This document shows positions 6,287 to 10,613 of a DNA stretch of 10,613 nt, piece by piece. Each line of letters opens with the position of its first letter. Within the stretch, counting starts at the first letter, position 1. Both the position numbers and the translations under genes were made by a program. Under the pieces are notes generated by a model. That model ran no database searches and had not been told where the DNA came from. It saw only the letters and a list, made by a program, of their open reading frames with translations. This stretch comes from Streptomyces sp. NRRL WC-3549 (lineage in GTDB: Bacteria > Actinomycetota > Actinomycetes > Streptomycetales > Streptomycetaceae): the NCBI RefSeq assembly GCF_000721935.1, contig NZ_KL585403.1:13272-23884 (forward strand), in the 5' to 3' direction.

Positions 6287-6892
6287 TCAGGGCCCGCGCC
6301 AGACGTTGGCGAAAGCCGCGTTCTCGATGGTCCGCCTCTGGCGTACGGCCTCCAGCTCCATCACCGCATCGTGTACGGAGGCCACCACGGCCGTGACCGC
6401 CTCGTCGTCGAAGCCGGGTTCGTCGTCGGGCCGTCCGTCGTCGATCCCCACGGCGGCGGTGAGGGCGACCAGGACGGGCTCCTTCTCCTCCCAGCGGTCG
6501 GACGCCCGTCGGTGACTGGGCGTATCGACCGGTTCCACACGTGCCGAGCCGAAGGACAGCGGTCCGCTTCGCTTCCGTGTCAGCTCGCCGGCCTCCTCCA
6601 GCGCGGCCTGGTAAGCGGCCGAGAGATCCCGGCCCCGGCGCCACAGCCAGTCCTCGATCCGCTCGTACGGAGGTTGCCGGGTGAGCCGTTCCGCAGCCTC
6701 TTCGAGGAGCCGGTCCTCCGGCGCCGCCGCACCGCCCGGCACGATGCGGTCGTCGTCCACGGCGACGGCCCCCGTACCGATGAGATCGATGAGCTCGGCT
6801 CCCGCGAGCGCGAGCGACAGGTCGCCCTGTCCCACGGTCTGCTCCGGCCTCTGTTCCATGGAGACGATGAACAGGTCTTTTGCGGTGGTCAT
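6287..6892 (-). CDS. GPP34 (GOLPH3-like) family protein
   Basis: The 201-aa protein begins TTAKDLFIVSMEQRP and carries the GPP34 N-terminal pattern of an opening helix, LSLALAGAELIDLIGTGAVAVDDDRIVP (about 25-52), and a helical region containing IEDWLWRRGRDL (79-90). Eukaryotic GOLPH3 is a peripheral Golgi protein that binds phosphatidylinositol-4-phosphate. Actinobacteria encode many GPP34 proteins of unknown function, possibly membrane-associated. No signal peptide or membrane helix is present, so it is predicted cytosolic or peripheral. ATG 6892 has GGGGAG about 7 nt upstream. It lies 218 nt downstream of the methylase gene on the same strand; the gap is long enough for its own promoter, so co-transcription is uncertain. 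Length is near the normal 200-230 residues and the frame is intact. Confidence 0.88.
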   Translation of the reverse strand: MTTAKDLFIVSMEQRPEQTVGQGDLSLALAGAELIDLIGTGAVAVDDDRIVPGGAAAPEDRLLEEAAERLTRQPPYERIEDWLWRRGRDLSAAYQAALEEAGELTRKRSGPLSFGSARVEPVDTPSHRRASDRWEEKEPVLVALTAAVGIDDGRPDDEPGFDDEAVTAVVASVHDAVMELEAVRQRRTIENAAFANVWRGP

Positions 6893-7110
6893 GAACAGCT
6901 CCCCTCGTAGACATCGGCAAAGGCACGCCCTCACCTGCGGGGTCCGCATCAGGAGCCGGTCCGGCGGCGAGGCCACTGTCACGACCAGTATCGCCCCGGG
7001 CGGCCGTAGCCCTGCCGCAACAAGGCGCAGCGGGCCACTGCTGCTCCCGGTCGCCCCACGCGGCGCACCAGCGCCTGGAGGACAGCCTTCTCCCGCCCCG
7101 GACCGGCCGC
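6893..7110 (-). other. Methylase-GPP34 intergenic spacer
   Basis: This 218-nt gap separates two same-strand genes. The only feature assigned is the GGGGAG ribosome binding site of the GPP34 gene at its left end. No hairpin terminator or convincing promoter pair was found by eye. Confidence 0.3.
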
Positions 7111-9123
7111 TCAGTCCGCCGCCGTGAGGCCGCCCGACGCGAGCCGGTCGGTGAGGTCCCTGGCCAGGGACCTGCCCAGCGACCCCGAACGGGCGAGGAG
7201 GCGCTCGAACGACGTGATCCGGCGAAAGGTTTCGCTGTACGGCGCCTGCTCCTCCAGCGGGAGTTGGAGAACCGCCAGGCGTCGCACGTCCACACGGGAC
7301 GAGGTCGAGGCGTGGGTCCCCGCGTGGCGGCCGTTGGCCGGTGCTCTCAGACACCCGGCGAGGAAGTGGGCGTCCATCATCTTCGGGTCCACCCGCAAGG
7401 CGAAGAGCTGTGCTCCCAGGGCGACCGGCGGCCCCTCGTGCACCCACGCGTCGAACGCGCGGACCACACCGGCCACGATGACGTCGCCCTCCTCCGCGAT
7501 CGTCTGGTGCTCGCCACCGGTGATCCAGGCGCCGGGGGGACCGTCCAGCAGCAGGTCCGGGACGGTCAGGAGAGGAATCGATTGTTCTCGGGGATCACGG
7601 AAGACCTCCACCGACTCCGGGGGGTGCGCCCCCGGTCTCAGCGCGAGCGCGCCGGCCTTGACCAGGTCGCCGACCGTCGTGGTGGACTGTCGGCCTCCTC
7701 CGGGCGGCCGGGCGCTGTCCAGGGAGGCGAAGGTCCGGCTCAGCTCCCGCAGTGAGGCCAGGGCGTCGCCCAGCTCACCCCAGTGCTCGGCCGATTCCTT
7801 GCCGCGCACCTCGGGCCGAGCGGCCACGTACCGGCCGGGTGTCACGTCGACCTCGTCGTCCAGGAGGTCGAGCAGCGGCACCCGCGCCGCTCCGTGCGGT
7901 AGCTCGGCCGCACGGTCGTCCAGGCGGCCCACCGAGGTGAGTGCCAGCGACTCGACGGCTTCCCAGTCCGGCCCCCGGCCCCCGGCCCCCGTGTGCGTCG
8001 AGGCGTCGACCAGCAACAACGCGTCCTCGCCGCTGCCGCTGCCGCTTCCGCTGTCCGCGCGCTCGTCGGGCGCGCGCAGGACCCACAGCTGGAGCGACAC
8101 GCTGTGCGGCTGAGCGCAGCCCGGCGGCAGCGCCACCACGGCGCGCAGCAGACCGTGCCGGAGCAGCGAACCGCGGACACGCCGCCCCGCGCGGCGCGAG
8201 GCGACGGCCGGGGGGAGCACCACCACGGCGGTTCCGCCCGGCCGCAGGTGAGCCAGCAGGTGCTGCACCCAGGCGAGTTCGGGTTCGGTGCGGGGCGGAA
8301 GCCCGTGGACCCAGCGCGGGTCGGTGGCGAGCTCTTCGTAGCCCCAGTCGCGTTCGTTGAAAGGAGGGTTGCAGAGCGCGATGTCGGCCCTCAGCTCCGG
8401 GCAGGGGTCCTCGCGGAGGGAGTCGGCCGTCGTGATCCTGCTCCGTACGTCCTGGCCGTCCCCGGCGAACGCGAGCCGCGCCTCGGTCAGCTCCGCCAGC
8501 GCGCCGTCGATGTCGCACCCGTACAACTCAACCGGCTCGGGGCCGCGTTCGGATACGGCCGCGGACAGGAGGTGGCCCGATCCGCAGGCGGGATCGAGCA
8601 CCGTCAGGGGGCCCTGTCCTGACCCGGTGCGCGTCCGCAGGGCGATACGCGTCATCAAGGAGGCAAGACGGGCAGGCGTCGCGCTGACCTGACGTACGTG
8701 TGCGTCCAGCCAGCGTTGCAGCAGGAACTCGAAGGTGTGCGTGGCCCCTTCCCGCTTGCCCAGCTTGACGGTTTCGGTGACGAGGGTCCGGGCTTCCGGC
8801 GAGAGCGGGGAGGAGGTACGGGCGCCCTTGCCGCGCATCCGGTGCGCTGCGTACGCGATGGCCAGTCCGGCCTCGTCCCGGCCGGCCAGCGTCTCGAACC
8901 TCGGCCAGAGCAACTCCAGGCCGCCCGCCTCGTCGAGCTTGTTGTTGTCGCGGAGCCACTGCTCGACCTCGGTCAGCGCGAACTGCGGCTTGACGTCGGA
9001 ACCACCGATGCGCGCCGGGAAGGAGTCGTGGCGACGGCGCCAGTTGCTGACGGCTGCCCGGCCCACTCCGGCGATCCGCGCGATCTCGGCCAGGCTGACC
9101 GGCACGGTTTCGGGCGACGTCAT
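7111..9123 (-). CDS. HTH / N6-adenine DNA methylase / HsdS-like specificity fusion
   Basis: The 670-aa protein appears to combine three parts. Residues 9-30 (SLAEIARIAGVGRAAVSNWR) form a helix-turn-helix, extending to about 57. Residues about 110-375 form a type I HsdM-like methylase with SAM motif I DPACGSGHLL (177-186), CDID (203-206) and catalytic NPPF (252-255), expected to methylate adenine N6. A Ser-Gly run (358-365) lies in a surface loop. Residues about 484-640 look like one target-recognition half of an HsdS subunit: VGDLVKAGAL, EGDVIVAGV, FALRVDPKMMDAHFLAGCLR and LAVLQLPLEEQ. No helicase or nuclease domain and no hsdR gene is visible, so it is either an orphan methylase with regulatory DNA binding or part of a system whose other genes lie elsewhere. 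ATG 9123 has GGAG 6 nt upstream. An AT-rich promoter-like element lies 54 nt upstream. The GPP34 gene follows. Confidence 0.9.
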   Translation of the reverse strand: MTSPETVPVSLAEIARIAGVGRAAVSNWRRRHDSFPARIGGSDVKPQFALTEVEQWLRDNNKLDEAGGLELLWPRFETLAGRDEAGLAIAYAAHRMRGKGARTSSPLSPEARTLVTETVKLGKREGATHTFEFLLQRWLDAHVRQVSATPARLASLMTRIALRTRTGSGQGPLTVLDPACGSGHLLSAAVSERGPEPVELYGCDIDGALAELTEARLAFAGDGQDVRSRITTADSLREDPCPELRADIALCNPPFNERDWGYEELATDPRWVHGLPPRTEPELAWVQHLLAHLRPGGTAVVVLPPAVASRRAGRRVRGSLLRHGLLRAVVALPPGCAQPHSVSLQLWVLRAPDERADSGSGSGSGEDALLLVDASTHTGAGGRGPDWEAVESLALTSVGRLDDRAAELPHGAARVPLLDLLDDEVDVTPGRYVAARPEVRGKESAEHWGELGDALASLRELSRTFASLDSARPPGGGRQSTTTVGDLVKAGALALRPGAHPPESVEVFRDPREQSIPLLTVPDLLLDGPPGAWITGGEHQTIAEEGDVIVAGVVRAFDAWVHEGPPVALGAQLFALRVDPKMMDAHFLAGCLRAPANGRHAGTHASTSSRVDVRRLAVLQLPLEEQAPYSETFRRITSFERLLARSGSLGRSLARDLTDRLASGGLTAAD

Positions 9124-9176
9124 CGCGATCTCCAAAGGGCTGGCAGGCGGGAGAAGGAGGGCCACACTGACGATGA

Positions 9177-9203
9177 GGCTACTACGCTATTGACTTGGTT
9201 CAC
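9177..9203 (-). promoter_or_regulatory. Promoter/operator-like element upstream of the HTH-methylase gene
   Basis: Read on the minus strand the element begins GTGAACCAAGTCAATAGC, an AT-richer patch in very GC-rich DNA, ending 54 nt before ATG 9123. The same core (16 of 18 bases, about 21 of 27 over a slightly longer span) recurs on the plus strand at 10456-10482. It may contain the promoter or be an operator for the HTH domain of the methylase itself. No standard -35/-10 spacing could be fixed. Confidence 0.5.
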
Positions 9204-9217
9204 AGCATGGTACGCCT

Positions 9218-9355
9218 GTGTGGCGATGGTGTGAGGCAATCGTGGAGGGTGCGCGAGGGGGCGCCGAGGCCACCGGCCCCCGGCTGCCGGGCCGGGGCGA
9301 CCCTGCGGCCAGGGCCGGGGGCGCCGCCTGTCGCTTACGGCTCTCCCGCTCGGGT
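9218..9355 (+). CDS. Possible 5' fragment of a divergent gene cut by the adapter join
   Basis: An open frame from GTG 9218 reads VWRWCEAIVEGARGGAEA and continues without a stop to the adapter sequence. Its codons have mostly G/C third positions, like real genes here, and its start is 95 nt from the divergent methylase start. No ribosome binding site is clear, and GTG 9242 is an alternative start. I do not recognise the product. If real, the rest of the gene was lost at the false join; it could equally be non-coding upstream DNA. Confidence 0.2.
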
Positions 9356-9373
9356 GATGTGTATAAGAGACAG
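9356..9373 (+). other. Nextera/Tn5 mosaic-end adapter sequence (artefact)
   Basis: GATGTGTATAAGAGACAG is 18 of the 19 bases of the hyperactive Tn5 mosaic end (AGATGTGTATAAGAGACAG) used in Nextera tagmentation adapters; only the first A is replaced, by T. The preceding bases GCTCGG (9349-9354, apart by two bases) also resemble the end of the Nextera read-2 adapter (GCTCGG before AGATG). Its translations DVYKRQ, MCIRDR, LSLIHI and CLLYTS are known contaminant peptides in protein databases. On the minus strand it interrupts the lipoprotein frame directly after EVWA. No transposase or IS50 end is nearby. Confidence 0.93.
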
Positions 9374-10246
9374 GGCCCAGACCTCGGCGTCATCGGCCGG
9401 GACGGTGGTGGCGAGCTTCAGCTCCTTGCGGGCGGCGACCGTCTTGTTCGGGTCGATGCCGTCGAAGGCCACGTCGTAGGCGACGTAGAAGGTGTCCGTG
9501 TCCTTGGCCGAGGCCGCCTTCTTCCACGCCTCGGCGGCCCCCGTCAGCTGGGCGTGCAGCTTGACGGTCTCCGGCTGCTCGATGTCCTTCAGTGCGGCGA
9601 GGTGGGTGTCGAGAGCCGCGCCCACGGCCTTGGCCTGCTTCTTGTAGCCGTCGAAGTCGTCCTCGACGCTCTCCGCCTCGGGCTGGTTCGTCCACAGCGT
9701 CTCGTAGAGGGCGTTCGAACCCTTCAGGTACGCGAGCTGATCGGAGCTCAGGTCCGCGCTCTTCAGGGAACCGGAGAACGTGCCCTTGTCCTTCGCGTAG
9801 GTGCAGCTCACCGCCCGGTCACCGGTCTTCCAGCTCTCGCTGGTGGGGAAGTAGTAGAAGAGGTCGACGCCCTCGGGGATCGCCCAGGTGTCCGAGATGA
9901 ACTTCTCCGCCACGGCCGGGCAGCGCTCGTCCGCGATCTGGGTGGCGCCGTCCTCGCCGGGGTACTTCGACTCGCCCTCGATCTTGAACTCGCCGACGAC
10001 CTGGCCCTCATGGGCTTCGTCGCAGGGCACGATCTCGACGCTGAACTCCTCGGTGTCGGTCACCCCGCTGTTCGGGTTGTAGCAGTCGCCGGTGGCGAGG
10101 GAGAAGACCGAACGCTGGCGCACCGCCTTCTTGGCGCCGGACTTGGCTTCCTCGACGATGTCGGCGCATCCCGTCGCTCCGACTGCCAGAAGGGCGACGA
10201 CGGCAGCTATGGAGCGCAGGGAACGGGGCTTGGCACCGAAAGACAT
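9374..10246 (-). CDS. Septum_form-domain lipoprotein, 3' end lost at adapter join
   Basis: About 291 authentic codons remain of an exported lipoprotein. The signal is MSFGAKPRSLRS, then a hydrophobic core (13-22) and lipobox ATGC with Cys27. The region VFSLATGDCYNP... VPCDEAHEGQVVGEF... CPAVAEKFI... SCTYAKDKGTFSGSL matches the Septum_form (PF13845) pattern with paired cysteines; this domain is named for a proposed role in septum formation, and its biochemistry is unknown. A helical, charged C-terminal region follows (about 190-291; YKKQAKAVGAALDTHLAALKD). The frame reaches EVWA at 9374 and then passes into adapter sequence; the following LSLIHITRAGEP and stop are not part of the protein. ATG 10246 is chosen because the signal peptide begins there, with a GAGGA-type site about 11 nt upstream. 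The cysteine-bearing domain is complete; how much of the C-terminus is missing is unknown. Confidence 0.85.
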
Positions 10247-10373
10247 GGCTGGAGAATCCTCAAAAGGAGAAACGGGGGAACAGATGTGCGCATCGTATGG
10301 CACTGCTGTGACAGTGGTGTGGGGGGCGGCTTCTCGGCCCGGAGGGATCGAAGGGGCGAGCTGAGAGCGTCGA

Positions 10374-10410
10374 CCCCTGAACGTGACGGCGGGTGCCGTG
10401 AGTTCAGGGG
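10374..10410. terminator. Long interrupted hairpin, terminator-like or operator
   Basis: The outer stem CCCCTGAAC (10374-10382) pairs exactly with GTTCAGGGG (10402-10410). An inner stem ACGGC (10386-10390) pairs with GCCGT (10395-10399) around a GGGT loop, with small internal bulges. It lies about 130 nt upstream of the lipoprotein start and 46 nt before the plus-strand promoter-like element. It could terminate a leftward transcript entering from beyond the window. Confidence 0.55.
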
Positions 10411-10455
10411 GTGCGCGGCATTCGAGAAGATGACACTTTCCAGTGAAGCACACTT

Positions 10456-10482
10456 GTGAACACAGTCAATAGCTGAGATGCT
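10456..10482 (+). promoter_or_regulatory. Second copy of the GTGAACnnaGTCAATAGC promoter-like element
   Basis: The plus-strand sequence begins GTGAACACAGTCAATAGC and matches the element upstream of the methylase gene at 16 of its first 18 bases, with an AG and a GC also conserved downstream. It lies in an AT-rich patch (about 10425-10480). By analogy with the first copy it should drive a rightward gene starting near or beyond the window end. Confidence 0.5.
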
Positions 10483-10613
10483 GAGAGGGCGTTGAACCGG
10501 GACGGGTTCGCGGAGCCGTGCGTGACCGTGTCGGGCGTGATCGCCCCTCAAGTCGGCCGGTGTGCGGGCGACGGCCGGCGCCGCGGCCGCTGACCAGCGG
10601 GCATGTGCCGCGT

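Larger units (their letters stand above)
10247..10613. other. Upstream region of the lipoprotein gene to the right edge; no confident gene
   Basis: The 367 nt contain the lipoprotein ribosome binding site, a small CTGTGACAG palindrome (around 10304-10312), the large hairpin at 10374-10410, the repeated promoter-like element at 10456-10482 and a GAACC/GGTTC inverted repeat (10494-10509). A plus-strand frame from GTG 10518 stays open to the edge (32 codons), but it has no well-spaced ribosome binding site and unconvincing codon use, so it is not called. Confidence 0.4.

Noticed and set aside
7111..9123. Complete BREX or DISARM defence locus around the methylase
   Set aside because: The methylase is far shorter than PglX or DrmMI-type proteins, and no helicase, PglZ, phospholipase-D or ATPase partner is present in the window.
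9356..9373. Natural Tn5/IS50 insertion end
   Set aside because: No transposase, no IS50 end sequence and no paired opposite end. The sequence is the engineered mosaic end, adjoining read-2-adapter-like bases, and it interrupts a gene.
9335..9373. C-terminal tail LSLIHITRAGEP of the lipoprotein
   Set aside because: It is translated adapter plus sequence from beyond the false join, not a natural protein end.
10494..10509. GAACC/GGTTC inverted repeat as a tRNA T-arm or operator
   Set aside because: There is no acceptor or anticodon arm around it, and a 5-bp palindrome is too short to call an operator alone.

Overview
The window is very GC-rich, with G or C in almost every third codon position. 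Its gene families (class F-type sortase, Methyltransf_19/DUF574 methyltransferase, GPP34 protein, Septum_form lipoprotein, HTH-N6-methylase) are typical of Streptomyces or a close actinomycete. This is inferred from composition and families; no rRNA or tRNA marker is present.

Layout. Positions 1-357 hold a GC-rich hairpin and the first ~84 codons of a plus-strand membrane protein that breaks off abruptly. From 4490 leftwards, a minus-strand train encodes a response regulator, a 730-aa sensor kinase overlapping it by 17 nt, a 122-aa secreted and membrane-anchored surface protein, and a small sortase with a lipobox. The order suggests an envelope-sensing two-component system beside its own surface protein and sortase. 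A divergent plus-strand SAM methyltransferase (4674-5537) follows. About 750 nt without a confident gene (5538-6286) holds a striking 8-bp tandem repeat of about 15 units and perhaps a decayed minus-strand ORF. A second minus-strand train holds an HTH / N6-adenine methylase / HsdS-like specificity fusion (7111-9123), followed by a GPP34 (GOLPH3-like) protein (6287-6892).

At 9356-9373 the sequence is 18 of the 19 bases of the Tn5 mosaic end used in Nextera library adapters. It sits inside the 3' part of a Septum_form lipoprotein gene, whose authentic sequence runs leftwards from 10246 and stops at 9374. The join at 9373/9374 is therefore almost certainly a library or assembly artefact, and sequence on its two sides may not be neighbours in the genome. 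The truncated gene at the left edge may be a second false join or a real deletion.

Two AT-richer promoter-like elements share GTGAACnnaGTCAATAGC. One lies 54 nt upstream of the methylase start (minus strand) and one near the right edge (plus strand), suggesting a shared regulator or promoter class. No complete, clearly new multi-gene defence or biosynthetic system is visible. The most interesting biology is the single-chain HTH-M-S methylase with its motif and the sortase / non-LPXTG surface protein / two-component cluster.
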